Part shown: piece by piece, positions 15,377 through 24,251 of the stretch
Numbering within the stretch: the first letter of the stretch is position 1
How the letters are laid out: each line of letters opens with the position of its first letter
Source: Pseudonocardia sp. MH-G8
GTDB taxonomy: Bacteria > Actinomycetota > Actinomycetes > Mycobacteriales > Pseudonocardiaceae
Assembly: GCF_002262885.1 (NCBI RefSeq)
Contig: NZ_NKYF01000022.1
Span: 1 to 64,000 of the forward strand
Direction of reading: 5' to 3'
DNA length: 64,000 nucleotides
Program-made: the position numbers and the translations under genes
The notes under the pieces: generated by a model
Database searches by the model: none
What the model was told of the DNA's origin: nothing
What the model saw: the letters and a program-made list of their open reading frames with translations, nothing else

Positions 15377-16633
15377 ATGACCGTTCGCGCCGCAGGGAGG
15401 CGACTCGCCGCCGCATTGGCCGCCACCGGGCTCGTCCTCGTGGCGGCCGGGTGCGGCGGCGGTGCGGCCGGGGCCACCACCACCGAGGACGGCCGGACGC
15501 GCCTCGTGTGGAACATGTGGAGCGGGTCGAACTCCGAGGTCGAGGCCTGGAACCACCTCGGGGACATGGTGACCGCGGCCCACCCGGACCTGGAGCTGGA
15601 GTTCCAGACCACCAGCTTCAACGACTACTGGACGAAGCTCGCCGCGCAGGCCAGCGGCGGCGACACCGCCTGCATCCTGGGCGTGCAGTCGCTTCGGGTG
15701 CGGACGTTCGCGCCGGTGCTCATGCCGCTCGACGACGTGCTCGCCGGCGCCGGCATCGACGCCGCCGACTTCGAGCCGTCGATCTGGGAGGGCCTGCAGG
15801 TGGACGGCCGGCAGTACGGCGTCCCCTACGACTTCGGGCCGCAGGTCGTCTTCTACAACGCCGACCGCTTCCGCGAGGCCGGCGTGCCGGTCCCGTCCCT
15901 CGACTGGACGGTGCAGGACTTCCTCGCCGCGGCGCAGTCGCTCACCGGCGACGGGAGGTACGGGTTCGCGCTCTACCCGACGATCGACAGCGTCATCCCG
16001 TGGTCGCTGTCGCTGCAGGGGGTCCACCCGGTCACCCCCGACGGGAGCCTCGACCTCACCCAGGAGGGCTTCGTCGCCGCCGTCCAGTGGTACACCGACC
16101 TGGTCGACCGGCTCGGGGTCGCGGCCCCGGTGGCGGCGAGCAGCGATCCGACACCGGCGCTGAGCGCGTTCATGGCCGGGGACGCGGCGATGGTCGTCGA
16201 CGGTCCCTGGCAGCTGGTGAACCTGCAGCAGCAGGCCGACTTCGAGGTCGGTGTGCTGCCGATCCCGGCGGGGGAGGGGGGTTCGCACAGCCAGGTGGCG
16301 GGATCGGGGTTCGGCATCTCGCGGACCTGCCCGGAACCGGAGAAGGCCCTGCGGGCGCTGGCCGTGCTCACCGGCCCGGAGGCCGCCCGCTACCTCGCCG
16401 AGCAAGGACGGGCCTACCCGGGCCGGACGGCCCAGCAACAGGCGTGGTTCCGCCCCGAACTCGCGGGTGCCGAGGAGGGCCTGCGCACGGCGGTGGCGAA
16501 CGGCGTGACGTCGGCGGCCACCGAGAACTACACGCAGGTCTCGCAGCTGTTCACGCAGTACGGCGTGCAGGCGGTGAACGGCCAGCAGACCGTTCCGGAC
16601 TTCCTCGCCACCCTCCAGCGGCAGGCGGGGTGA
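15377..16633 (+). CDS. Carbohydrate ABC transporter substrate-binding lipoprotein
   Basis: 418 residues. The signal peptide ends in a lipobox (LVLVAAGCGG), so Cys would be lipidated and the protein anchored outside the membrane. The mature part is a family-1 sugar-binding protein: LVWNMWSGSNSEVEAW, YGVPYDFGPQVVFYNADRF, and FMAGDAAMVVDGPWQL. It delivers a sugar or oligosaccharide to the two permeases that follow, with a 4-bp overlap. Together with the downstream fucosidase the cargo is probably a fucosylated glycan or fucoside (inference). Confidence 0.93.
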   Translation: MTVRAAGRRLAAALAATGLVLVAAGCGGGAAGATTTEDGRTRLVWNMWSGSNSEVEAWNHLGDMVTAAHPDLELEFQTTSFNDYWTKLAAQASGGDTACILGVQSLRVRTFAPVLMPLDDVLAGAGIDAADFEPSIWEGLQVDGRQYGVPYDFGPQVVFYNADRFREAGVPVPSLDWTVQDFLAAAQSLTGDGRYGFALYPTIDSVIPWSLSLQGVHPVTPDGSLDLTQEGFVAAVQWYTDLVDRLGVAAPVAASSDPTPALSAFMAGDAAMVVDGPWQLVNLQQQADFEVGVLPIPAGEGGSHSQVAGSGFGISRTCPEPEKALRALAVLTGPEAARYLAEQGRAYPGRTAQQQAWFRPELAGAEEGLRTAVANGVTSAATENYTQVSQLFTQYGVQAVNGQQTVPDFLATLQRQAG

Positions 16634-17553
16634 GCGCCGTGACGGGACCGACGACGACCCGGACCGCCCCGCCGGCACCGGCGCGGCGCGGCGACGGACG
16701 CGCGGCGCTCGGGTTCCTCGCCCCGAGCACGAGCGGGTTCCTGCTGTTCACCCTGATCCCGCTGCTGGGATCGCTGGCGATCAGCTTCTTCGCCTGGCCG
16801 ATGCTGGGCGAGCGGCGGTTCGTCGGCCTGGAGAACTTCGCCGACCTGCTCGCCGACCCGATCTTCGCCCGGGTCATGCTGAACACGCTGGTGTTCGTGG
16901 CGGTCTACGTGCCGCTGAACATCGTCGTGTCGCTCGGGCTGGCGCTGTGGATCTCCTCGCGCATCCGCGGGCGCGGCCTCTACCGGTTGCTGTTCTTCCT
17001 CCCGACGGTCACGCCCATGGTGGCGAACGCGCTCGTCTGGCGGCTGCTGTACGAGCCGGACGGCGTGTTCGACCAGGCCGTCCGGACCGTGTTCGGCATG
17101 CCGGCGCCGAACTTCCTGGGCGACACCCGCTGGGCCATGGCCGCGGTGATCGTGATGTCGGTCTGGCAGGGGTTCGGCTACAACATGCTCGTCTTCTCGG
17201 CGGGGCTCGACGCCGTCCCGCAGAGCCTGCACGAGGCGGCCGCGATCGACGGGGCGGGGCCGGTGCGCCGGTTCTTCAGCGTGACGCTGCCGATGCTCTC
17301 CCCGTCGATGTTCTTCGCGATGATCATGACGCTGATCACCTCGTTCCAGGTGTTCGTCCAGCCCTACGTCCTCACGCAGGGCGGGCCCGGCGTGGCCACC
17401 GAGACGATGGTGCTCAACCTCTACCGGCAGGGGTTCCAGCAGTTCGACCTCGGCTCCGCGTCGACCATCGGCTGGTTCCTCTTCATGATCATCATGCTGG
17501 TCACCGCGCTGCAGTTCCTCGGGCAGAAGAGGTGGGTGCACTATGACGCTTGA
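16630..17553 (+). CDS. Carbohydrate ABC transporter permease, MalF/UgpA type
   Basis: 307 residues, six membrane segments. The start is the GTG at 16630, overlapping the binding-protein stop. The N-terminal FLAPSTSGFLLFTLIPLLGS and the cytoplasmic coupling loop LHEAAAIDGAGPVRRFFSVT (the EAA motif) identify a family-1 carbohydrate importer permease. It pairs with the next permease. No ATPase gene is in the operon, as in many actinomycete sugar importers that share an MsiK-type ATPase encoded elsewhere. Confidence 0.93.
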   Translation: MSAVTGPTTTRTAPPAPARRGDGRAALGFLAPSTSGFLLFTLIPLLGSLAISFFAWPMLGERRFVGLENFADLLADPIFARVMLNTLVFVAVYVPLNIVVSLGLALWISSRIRGRGLYRLLFFLPTVTPMVANALVWRLLYEPDGVFDQAVRTVFGMPAPNFLGDTRWAMAAVIVMSVWQGFGYNMLVFSAGLDAVPQSLHEAAAIDGAGPVRRFFSVTLPMLSPSMFFAMIMTLITSFQVFVQPYVLTQGGPGVATETMVLNLYRQGFQQFDLGSASTIGWFLFMIIMLVTALQFLGQKRWVHYDA

Positions 17554-18433
17554 GACGACGCTCCCGGCCCCGCAGGAGGCCCCGGCTCCGCCCGCCGCGC
17601 GCCCGCCACGTCGACGCGTCGGCGCGCGCGCCGTGGTGTCGCAGGTGCTGCTCACCGCGGTGCTCGTGCTGTTCCTGATGCCGTTCGTCTGGATGGTCGC
17701 GAGCGCGCTCAAGCCGCCCGCCGAGGTGTTCGGCGGCACCGGGCTGATCGGCTCGGAGATCCGCTGGTCCAACTTCGCCGAGGCATGGAGCTACCTGCCG
17801 TTCGGCCGATTCATGATCAACGGTCTGTTCGTGGCCGTGACGGGCACCGTCGTGGTGTGCGTGACGTCGGTGCTCTCGGCGTACGCGTTCGCGCGGTTGC
17901 GCTTCCGGTTCCGCGACCGGCTCTTCCTGCTCTACCTCGGCACGCTGATGGTGCCGCAGGAGGTCACGGTCGTCCCGATGTTCATCCTCATGCAGCAGTT
18001 CGGCTGGGTGGACGGCTACGCCGCGCTGATCCTGCCCTGGGCGTTCACCGCGTTCGGCACGTTCCTGCTGCGCCAGTTCTTCCTCGGCATCCCGCGGGAG
18101 CTGGAGGAGGCAGCGACGATCGACGGCGCCGGCCGGGTGCGGGTCCTGCTGCAGGTGATCGTGCCGATCGCCAAGCCCGCCGTCGCGGTGCTGGCCGCGT
18201 TCACCTTCATCAACTACTGGAACAGCTTCCTGTGGCCGCTGATCGTCGTGAACAGCCGCGACATGTCGACGGTGCCGCTGGGGCTCAACCTGTTCCTGTC
18301 CCAGAACGGCAACCAGTGGCACCTGCTGATGGCCGCGTCGGCGATCTCCATGGTGCCGACGGTCGCCATGGTCGTGCTGCTGCAGCGCCACCTCGTTCGC
18401 GGCATCGCCCTGTCCGGCCTCGGTGGCCGGTGA
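17543..18433 (+). CDS. Carbohydrate ABC transporter permease, MalG/UgpE type
   Basis: 296 residues with six membrane segments after a Pro/Arg-rich cytoplasmic N-terminus. The EAA loop LEEAATIDGAGRVRVLLQVI and the WNSFLWPLIV ending are typical of MalG-like subunits. The ATG at 17543 overlaps the preceding permease gene by 11 bp, indicating coupled translation and equal stoichiometry. It forms the channel with the 16630 product. Confidence 0.93.
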   Translation: MTLETTLPAPQEAPAPPAARPPRRRVGARAVVSQVLLTAVLVLFLMPFVWMVASALKPPAEVFGGTGLIGSEIRWSNFAEAWSYLPFGRFMINGLFVAVTGTVVVCVTSVLSAYAFARLRFRFRDRLFLLYLGTLMVPQEVTVVPMFILMQQFGWVDGYAALILPWAFTAFGTFLLRQFFLGIPRELEEAATIDGAGRVRVLLQVIVPIAKPAVAVLAAFTFINYWNSFLWPLIVVNSRDMSTVPLGLNLFLSQNGNQWHLLMAASAISMVPTVAMVVLLQRHLVRGIALSGLGGR

Positions 18434-18450
18434 CCCTCCCGGAGGAGCAC

Positions 18451-19770
18451 GTGACCGACTGGAGCCTGCTGCAGCGCCCGCTGCCGGACTGGTACGCCGA
18501 CGCCAAGCTCGGCATCTTCGTCCACTGGGGCGCCTACTCGGTGCCCGCGTGGGCGGAGCCGACCGGGGAGCTGGGCGCCGTCGACGAGGGGGTCTGGTTC
18601 CGCCACAACTCCTACGCGGAGTGGTACCGGAACACGATCAGGTTCGATGACAGCCCCGCGCGCGAGCACCACCGCCTGGTGCACGGTGACGCGCCCTATG
18701 ACGACTTCCTCGACGCCTGGACGGCCGAGGAGTTCGACCCCGCCGCCTGGTGCGATCTCTTCGCCCGGGCCGGCGCGCGCTACGTCGTGCCCACTACCAA
18801 GCACCACGACGGCATCGCCCTGTGGGACGCCCCCGGCACCGCGGCGCGCAACACCGTGCACCGTGGCCCGCGTCGTGACCTCATCGGCGATCTGGCCACG
18901 GCCGTCCGGGGCGCCGGCATGCGGTTCGGCGTGTACTACTCCGGCGGCCTCGACTGGCACGTCACCCCGCACCTGCCCGTGATCGACACGTTCGCGAACG
19001 TGCGCGACCTGCGCCCGAACGACCCGGCCTACGCCGCGTACGCGTACCTCCACGTCCGCGACCTGGTCGACCGGTACCGCCCGGACGTGCTCTGGAACGA
19101 CATCGAGTGGCCCGATGCCGGCAAGCACGACGGCCGGCTCGGCCTGTTCGAGCTCTTCCGGCACTTCTACGCCACCGTGCCGGGCGGCGTCGTCAACGAC
19201 CGGTGGGGCGACACGCACTGGGACTACCGCACCAGCGAGTACCAGCACGGCCTCGAGGCCGAGAGCGCCCCCGCCTGGGAGAACAACCGGGGCATCGGGC
19301 TCTCGTTCGGCGTCAACCAGGTGGAGGACTCCCGGCACCTGCTGAGCGGGCCGCAGCTGGTGCGCCACCTCGTCGACGTCGTCTCCCGCGGCGGGAACCT
19401 GCTGCTCAACGTCGGTCCCACCGCGAGCGGGGCGATCCCGGCGGGACAGCGCCGGACGCTGGAGGCCCTCGCGGACTGGATGGGCGTGCACTCCGCCGCG
19501 GTGCACGGCTCGCGCCCGGTGGACCCGGCCCTCGCCCATCCCTGCGACGCGCCGTGGGTGCGCTGGACCCGCACCGGCGCCCGGATCTGGGCGCTGGTGG
19601 AGCCGGCGGGCGGCCCGCTCGTCCTGCCCGCCCGGGCCGACCGGCTCGACCTCGCCTCCGCCGCGCTCGCCGACGGCACGCCGGTCGTGGCGCGCCCGGA
19701 CGCCGGCGGCGTCGCGGTGGAGCTCCCGGCCGCCGGGACCCCGGTGGCGGTCGCGTTCACCCCGGCCTGA
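18451..19770 (+). CDS. Alpha-L-fucosidase, glycoside hydrolase family 29
   Basis: 439 residues. GH29 landmarks are WYADAKLGIFVHWGAYSVPA, YVVPTTKHHDGIALWD, FGVYYSGGLDWH and VLWNDIEWP, in which D217 is the expected catalytic nucleophile. A C-terminal beta-rich domain follows. No signal peptide is evident, so it should act in the cytoplasm on imported fucosides. I chose the GTG at 18451 because GGAGG lies 5 bases upstream; the GTG at 18430, overlapping the permease stop, is possible. It is adjacent to a sugar importer and a GntR regulator. Confidence 0.92.
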   Translation: MTDWSLLQRPLPDWYADAKLGIFVHWGAYSVPAWAEPTGELGAVDEGVWFRHNSYAEWYRNTIRFDDSPAREHHRLVHGDAPYDDFLDAWTAEEFDPAAWCDLFARAGARYVVPTTKHHDGIALWDAPGTAARNTVHRGPRRDLIGDLATAVRGAGMRFGVYYSGGLDWHVTPHLPVIDTFANVRDLRPNDPAYAAYAYLHVRDLVDRYRPDVLWNDIEWPDAGKHDGRLGLFELFRHFYATVPGGVVNDRWGDTHWDYRTSEYQHGLEAESAPAWENNRGIGLSFGVNQVEDSRHLLSGPQLVRHLVDVVSRGGNLLLNVGPTASGAIPAGQRRTLEALADWMGVHSAAVHGSRPVDPALAHPCDAPWVRWTRTGARIWALVEPAGGPLVLPARADRLDLASAALADGTPVVARPDAGGVAVELPAAGTPVAVAFTPA

Positions 19771-19781
19771 GGACCGCGGCC

Positions 19782-20456
19782 GTGGCCGTCACCGACGAGG
19801 CGATCCTCGAGATCAAGGCGATGATCCGGTCCGGCGAACTGCGTCCCGGCGACCGGCTCCCACCGGAGAAGGAGCTGTCGGAGGCCCTCGGGCTGTCCCG
19901 CAGCTCGCTGCGGGAGGCGGTGAAGGCGCTCGCGATCATCCGCGTGCTCGACGTGCGGCGCGGCGACGGCACCTACGTCACCAGCCTGACCCCCGAGGTC
20001 CTGCTCGACGCGATGTCGTTCGTGGTGGACCTGCACCAGGACGCGTCGGTGCTGGAGCTGTTCGAGGTGCGGCGCATCCTGGAACCGGCGGCGGCCGCGC
20101 TCGCCACCCCGCGCGCCACGCCCGACGACGTCGCGCACCTGCACGGCCTGCTCGTCGCCGTCCACGACACCACGTCGGTGGACGAGCTGGTGGCCCACGA
20201 CGAGGTGTTCCACCGCTACATCGCCGACCTGGCCGGCAACGCCTACCTGGCCGGCCTGCTGGAGACGCTGTCGAGCAGCACGCTGCGGGCGCGGATCTGG
20301 CGCGGCCTGACCCAGGAGGGCTCGGTCGAGCGGACCCTCACCGAGCACCGCGTGATCGTCGACGCGCTCGCGGGCGGCGACGCCGCGCTCGTGGCCGCGC
20401 ACGTCACCGTGCACATCAACGGCGTCGTCGACTGGCTGCGTCGTGCGACGGGCTGA
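19782..20456 (+). CDS. GntR-family regulator, FadR/FCD subfamily
   Basis: 224 residues. The N-terminal winged HTH (IRSGELRPGDRLPPEKELSE, LSRSSLREAVKALAIIRVLD) is followed by an all-helical FCD ligand domain with metal-site His and Asp residues (DEVFHRYIADLAGN, TEHRVIVDALAGGD, HVTVHI). The GTG start lies 11 bp after the fucosidase stop. It is the last gene of the operon and probably represses it through the palindromes at 15275-15352, with a sugar catabolite as inducer (inference). Confidence 0.9.
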   Translation: MAVTDEAILEIKAMIRSGELRPGDRLPPEKELSEALGLSRSSLREAVKALAIIRVLDVRRGDGTYVTSLTPEVLLDAMSFVVDLHQDASVLELFEVRRILEPAAAALATPRATPDDVAHLHGLLVAVHDTTSVDELVAHDEVFHRYIADLAGNAYLAGLLETLSSSTLRARIWRGLTQEGSVERTLTEHRVIVDALAGGDAALVAAHVTVHINGVVDWLRRATG

Positions 20457-20915
20457 TCAGGGGCCACCGACGTCCAGGGGACGCTCGAAGACGGTCCGCA
20501 GGACCACCGTCGAGCGGGTGCCGACCATGCCGGTGATGGACCGGAGCCGGTCGAGGGCGTCGGCGAGCTCGGCGGTGGAGCCCACCCGGACCTTCGCGAG
20601 GTAGCAGTCCTCGCCCGCGACCTCGTGCACCTCGAGCACGCAGGGTTCCTGTCCCAGCGCTTCGTTGACGGCCGCCTTGGCGTCGGGGGCGAAGCGCAAC
20701 GCGACGAACGCCGCCGTGCCGGCGCCCACCGCGGCCGGGTCGAGGGTCACCCGGTATCCGGAGACCACACCGTCGCGCTCGAGGTTGGCCAGCCGGTCGC
20801 GCACGGCCGGTTCCGACATGCCCACACCGGCCGCCAGCGCGCGCACGGTCCGCCTGCCGTCGTGGGTCAGCTCGCGGAGCAGTGTTCGGTTGACGTCGTC
20901 GAGGGGTCGACTCAC
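20457..20915 (-). CDS. Lrp/AsnC-family transcriptional regulator
   Basis: 152 residues. The N-terminal HTH reads LDDVNRTLLRELTHDGRRTV, then GMSEPAVRDRLANLERDGVV; the C-terminal RAM domain is a ferredoxin-like fold with EVHEVAGEDCYLAKVRV. The gene stops one base after the convergent GntR gene ends. It is divergent from the unknown gene at 20989, its probable target. The palindrome ACTTTTCAAAGT at 20924-20935, just upstream of its GTG, may be its operator. Confidence 0.92.
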   Translation of the reverse strand: MSRPLDDVNRTLLRELTHDGRRTVRALAAGVGMSEPAVRDRLANLERDGVVSGYRVTLDPAAVGAGTAAFVALRFAPDAKAAVNEALGQEPCVLEVHEVAGEDCYLAKVRVGSTAELADALDRLRSITGMVGTRSTVVLRTVFERPLDVGGP

Positions 20916-20988
20916 GGGGCCTCACTTTTCAAAGTTCTCAATCCTATATGCCTTGACAAGCAAGGTTGTTGCCGCAAAGGGTATCAGC

Positions 20989-21468
20989 ATGAGCACCGCT
21001 GCCTTCCCGGCACTGCAGCCCTACCGGGCCCGCCGTGTGGAGTTCCTGCGCCGCGCCGACGTCGACGACTGGACCCTGAAGCTCTACGCGATCTCGGCTC
21101 CGGAGTGCGCGGTGGGGCCGGAGCTGGTCGAGCACGCGCTGCGCGTCGGTGCGGCGGCGCTTCCGGCGCCCGCCACGACCCCCCAGCGGTACGGCGTGGG
21201 TTTCGTCGTCGTCCACGCGGCCCCTGCCCGCAGCTACGTGCTGGTCTGCTGGTGGTCCGGCGAGAACGAGATCCACCAGCGGATGTTCTCGGCCCCGGCC
21301 GGGCGGTCCGAGAGCCTCGCCCCGCACGACGGCGTCGCCATCGGCTGCGTGTGGGAGTTGGCCGTCACCGACTTCGAGCGGCGCGCGTGGCTCGCGCACG
21401 TCCTCACCCGCCCTGCCGGCCCCGACCTGGCCGGCTACCTCGCCGAGGAGCTGACCGACGTCGTCTGA
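20989..21468 (+). CDS. Unrecognised protein divergent from lrp
   Basis: 159 residues, soluble, with no signal peptide or membrane segment. It has a central beta-rich part (YGVGFVVVHAAPARSYVLVC) containing WWSGENEIHQR and a C-terminal helical tail (LAHVLTRPAGPDLAGYLAEE). I do not recognise the family. Divergent arrangement with an Lrp regulator is the usual layout of an Lrp-controlled amino-acid related gene. The ATG at 20989 is the first in frame after the TTGACA-like element at 20953. The 170 bp after its stop hold no clear gene. Confidence 0.75.
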   Translation: MSTAAFPALQPYRARRVEFLRRADVDDWTLKLYAISAPECAVGPELVEHALRVGAAALPAPATTPQRYGVGFVVVHAAPARSYVLVCWWSGENEIHQRMFSAPAGRSESLAPHDGVAIGCVWELAVTDFERRAWLAHVLTRPAGPDLAGYLAEELTDVV

Positions 21469-21638
21469 GCAGGAGATCCGGGACTGCCTGCGCCGGTTCG
21501 GCGACGCCTGGGCGCGGTGAGCGCGCGGTGCCCGAGCCGATTCCTTCGCGCGGTGGCCGAGGTCTACATGGTCGACGGTGCAGCCGCACCGAAGAGGCCG
21601 GCCGCGATGAGGCGAGCCGGGGAAGAGAGGCGGTCGCC

Positions 21639-22631
21639 GTGAGCATTCCTGCCACCATGCGTGCCCTGCAGCAGACCTCGACGAGGGGTCCGCAGGACAT
21701 GCGTTCGATCACCGACGCGCCGGTACCGAGCCCTGATCGGGGCGAGGTCCTGATCCGGGTCGCTGCCGCCGGTGTCAACTTCGCCGACATCTCGAAGGCC
21801 CACGGCACGTTCCGGGGCGGCCCGCAGCCGCCGTACCTGGCGGGTTTCGAGGCTGCCGGCGAGGTCGTTGCGGTGGGTGCGGCGGTGACCGGCCCACGAC
21901 CGGGGACTCACGTCATCGGCGTCGGACATGGAGCCTTCGCCGAGTACATGGTCCTGACGGCGGCTGCCGCGATGCCGGTGCCGGCCGGCTGGACGGGCGA
22001 GCAGGCGCTGGGCCTGGTCGTGAACTGGCCCACCGCACTCGCCGCGCTCAAGCCCTTGGGGCGCATGGCCGCCGGGGAGACCGTGCTGGTCCACGCTGCG
22101 GCGGGCGCGACCGGCCAGGCCGCGGTGACCATGGCCAAACACTACGGCGCGACGGTCATCGCCACCGCCGCGCCGAGCAAGCACGAGGCAGTACTGGCGT
22201 TGGGCGCCGACCACGTCCTGGACTCCCTCGACGGCGACCTCTCCGCCGAAGTGCTGCGGCTGACCGGCGGTGGCGGTGCCGATGTGGTGCTGGAGTCGGC
22301 GGGTGGTGCCACCTTCAATGCCAGCCTGGCCGCGGCGAAGCCGGTCACCGGCCGGGTCGTCGTCTACGGCGTGGCAGGCGGCGCAGCTGCGATCACCAAC
22401 TGGGACCTGGTGTACAAGCACCAGGTCCACATCATCGGCCTCAACATCGGCGTGCTGATCCAGGCAGCACCCGAGATCTTCGGCGAGCTCATCAGCGAGC
22501 TGTCCGCCCTCATCGCCGCCGGCGTCCTGGCTCCCGCTGCCCCCACCACTTACGACCTGGCCGACGGCCCGAAGGCCCTCGCGCAGCTGGAAGCCCGGGC
22601 GACGGTCGGCAAGTTGGCCCTGCGTCCCTGA
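21639..22631 (+). CDS. Zinc-independent quinone oxidoreductase/NADPH-dependent MDR enzyme
   Basis: 330 residues. The GroES-like N-terminal domain contains VLIRVAAAGVNFADISKAHG and LAGFEAAGEVVAVG. A Rossmann domain follows with VLVHAAAGATGQAAVTMAKH (an AxxGxxG variant) and LRLTGGGGADVVLESAGG. The zinc-ligand cysteines of alcohol dehydrogenases are absent, pointing to the quinone oxidoreductase group that reduces quinones or enones with NADPH. The GTG at 21639 has a GAAGAGAGG ribosome site. An ECF sigma gene follows at 215 bp, so both may belong to a stress response. Confidence 0.9.
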   Translation: MSIPATMRALQQTSTRGPQDMRSITDAPVPSPDRGEVLIRVAAAGVNFADISKAHGTFRGGPQPPYLAGFEAAGEVVAVGAAVTGPRPGTHVIGVGHGAFAEYMVLTAAAAMPVPAGWTGEQALGLVVNWPTALAALKPLGRMAAGETVLVHAAAGATGQAAVTMAKHYGATVIATAAPSKHEAVLALGADHVLDSLDGDLSAEVLRLTGGGGADVVLESAGGATFNASLAAAKPVTGRVVVYGVAGGAAAITNWDLVYKHQVHIIGLNIGVLIQAAPEIFGELISELSALIAAGVLAPAAPTTYDLADGPKALAQLEARATVGKLALRP

Positions 22632-22846
22632 CGATCCGGGCAGCTCCGGATGCCGGCTGACCTGCGTGCCGATTCCTTCGCCACGCCATCCTGGTCGTAG
22701 TGGGTGACGGTCCCGATCGGCGGGACCGGTCCGGGCAAGGAGCAGCGTATGGAACGCAGGAGGTCCGCGGCGGGTGTGGAGCTGCGCCGGCGGTGGTGGG
22801 ATCGGATCGCGCCTCCGGCCGACCGGGCGCGGCTCGAGTTCGCGGC

Positions 22847-23842
22847 ATGACGGCGCGCTTGCGGGAGGCAGCGAACCAGGACCGGTTCGCTGCCGAGACC
22901 GAGCGGTTCCGCCGGGAGTTGTTGGCGCACTGTTACCGCATGGTCGGCTCGGCCCATGACGCCGAGGACCTCGTGCAGGAAACGTATCTCCGGGCATGGC
23001 GTTCCTACGCCGGCTTCGAGGGCCGTGCGTCGATCCGGTCCTGGCTCTACAAGATCGCCACCAACGTGTGCCTGACGGCGTTGGGGCCGCGCCGGATCCG
23101 GGTGCTGCCCTCGGGCCTGACAGGTCCTGACGACGGACCCGATCGTCCGCCCGGTCACGTTCCGCCGGGCGAGGTCGCGTGGCTGGAACCGTTGCCGGAC
23201 CGATGGACCGCCCCCGCCGCCGACGATCCGGCCGCGGCGGTGGTCGCGCGCGAGTCGCTACGGCTGGCGCTCATCGCGAGCTTGCAGCACCTGCCCGCCC
23301 GCCAGCGCGCGATCCTCGTCCTCCGAGAGGTGCTGGCGTTCTCCGCGGTCGAGACCGCGGAGATTCTCGGCACCACTACCGCGGCGGTGAAGAGCGGTCT
23401 GCAGCGCGCCCGCGCTCGGCTGCACGAACTGGAGCCCGAGCCCGAGGAACTGCTCGAGCCGACCGACCAGCGGGCACGTGCGCTGCTGGACGGCTACATT
23501 GCAGCCTTCGAACGCTCCGACGCCGGCCTGATGGCACAGGTGCTGCGCATGGACGCCACGCTGGAGGCGACGCCGTTCCGGGAATGGCAGGCCGGGCGGC
23601 AGAAGTGTATCCGCATGCTCGACACGTACGTGCTGGGAGCGCCGGGAGACTGGAAGATGATGGCTACTGCAGCCAACGGCCAGCCCGCCGCCGTCGCATA
23701 CCACCGGGACGCGGATGGCGCGTTCCGGGCGAACGGCATCGTGGTGTTGGCCCCGACCGCCACCGGTGTCTCCCATGTGATCGCGTTCCACGATGATCCG
23801 GCGCTGGTCGAGATGTTCGGCTTCCCGGACGTGCTCGCCTGA
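22847..23842 (+). CDS. ECF sigma factor with C-terminal SnoaL-like domain (SigG/SigJ type)
   Basis: 331 residues, longer than classic ECF factors. Sigma region 2 (LLAHCYRMVGSAHDAEDLVQ, then ETYLRAWRSYAGFEG) covers about residues 20-75. Region 4 (LQHLPARQRAILVLREVLAF, then ILGTTTAAVKSGLQRARARL) covers about 145-200. The remaining ~120 residues form an NTF2/SnoaL-like domain, which in this ECF group takes the place of a separate anti-sigma partner in tuning activity. I started at the ATG at 22847 because the upstream extension is low-complexity. No anti-sigma gene is adjacent. Confidence 0.9.
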   Translation: MTARLREAANQDRFAAETERFRRELLAHCYRMVGSAHDAEDLVQETYLRAWRSYAGFEGRASIRSWLYKIATNVCLTALGPRRIRVLPSGLTGPDDGPDRPPGHVPPGEVAWLEPLPDRWTAPAADDPAAAVVARESLRLALIASLQHLPARQRAILVLREVLAFSAVETAEILGTTTAAVKSGLQRARARLHELEPEPEELLEPTDQRARALLDGYIAAFERSDAGLMAQVLRMDATLEATPFREWQAGRQKCIRMLDTYVLGAPGDWKMMATAANGQPAAVAYHRDADGAFRANGIVVLAPTATGVSHVIAFHDDPALVEMFGFPDVLA

Positions 23843-23868
23843 TCTCGACCCGGGAGTGTTCGCAAGCA

Positions 23869-23890
23869 CGTTCACTATTGCACACGGTGG
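23869..23890. repeat. 22-bp direct repeat, left copy
   Basis: CGTTCACTATTGCACACGGT plus GG is identical to 24774-24795. The two copies bound an approximately 880-bp gene-free segment that contains the 60-bp palindrome, repeat B and repeat D. Confidence 0.85.
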
Positions 23891-23902
23891 ACTCGCCGTC
23901 AT

Positions 23903-23962
23903 GATCGCCAGGAGTGGTTCCAGGGCCGCAGATCTGCTGTTCTGGTGCCACTTTCGCTGATC
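23903..23962. repeat. 60-bp imperfect palindrome centred on CAGATCTG
   Basis: The segment runs from GATCGCCAGGAGTGG through CAGATCTG to GTGCCACTTTCGCTGATC. Most positions pair with their mirror, so it can extrude a long hairpin. A second copy with the same ends and centre is at 36571-36630. It overlaps the first 8 bases of repeat B, so the two units travel together at both sites. Confidence 0.75.
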
Positions 23963-24251
23963 AAGGCGCCCTCCACGTTCCGCGGAACGCAGTTTTCATG
24001 ATCAGATAGACCTGAGAGGGATTCGGGGAAGATTCAACACCTCTCACGTCTATATGGTCATGAAAACACCTGTGGGCGCGCCGTCCCCGGCTCGCCACCA
24101 CTGCCTCACGCTCGCCCCTGGTCTTCGGCGTGGTCGGCTGCGTTCCGCTGCTCCTTTCCGTTGGCGGGGTGGTCGGGTTGGTGGAACTACCGAATATCCG
24201 GGCTGGGTGGGCGGCCGTTCCCGGCGCGGGCCCAGGCCCGTTCGCGACGAG
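23955..24251. repeat. Repeat copy B (~297 bp), inverted relative to copy A
   Basis: Near-complete match to the reverse complement of 107-404, including the 74-bp hairpin core (about 23992-24065) and the CCGAATATCCGG and GGCGCGGGCCCAGGCCC blocks. No gene is present. With copy A it brackets 23.5 kb in inverted orientation. Confidence 0.8.

Noticed and set aside
20953..20987. TTGACA upstream of the 20989 gene as a promoter
   Set aside because: No acceptable -10 element lies 16-18 bp downstream, so I do not list it as a promoter.
21467..21520. Short tail EQEIRDCLRRFGDAWAR ending in TGA after the Lrp-linked gene
   Set aside because: It looks protein-like, but 17 codons with no start or recognised family are too little to call a gene remnant.
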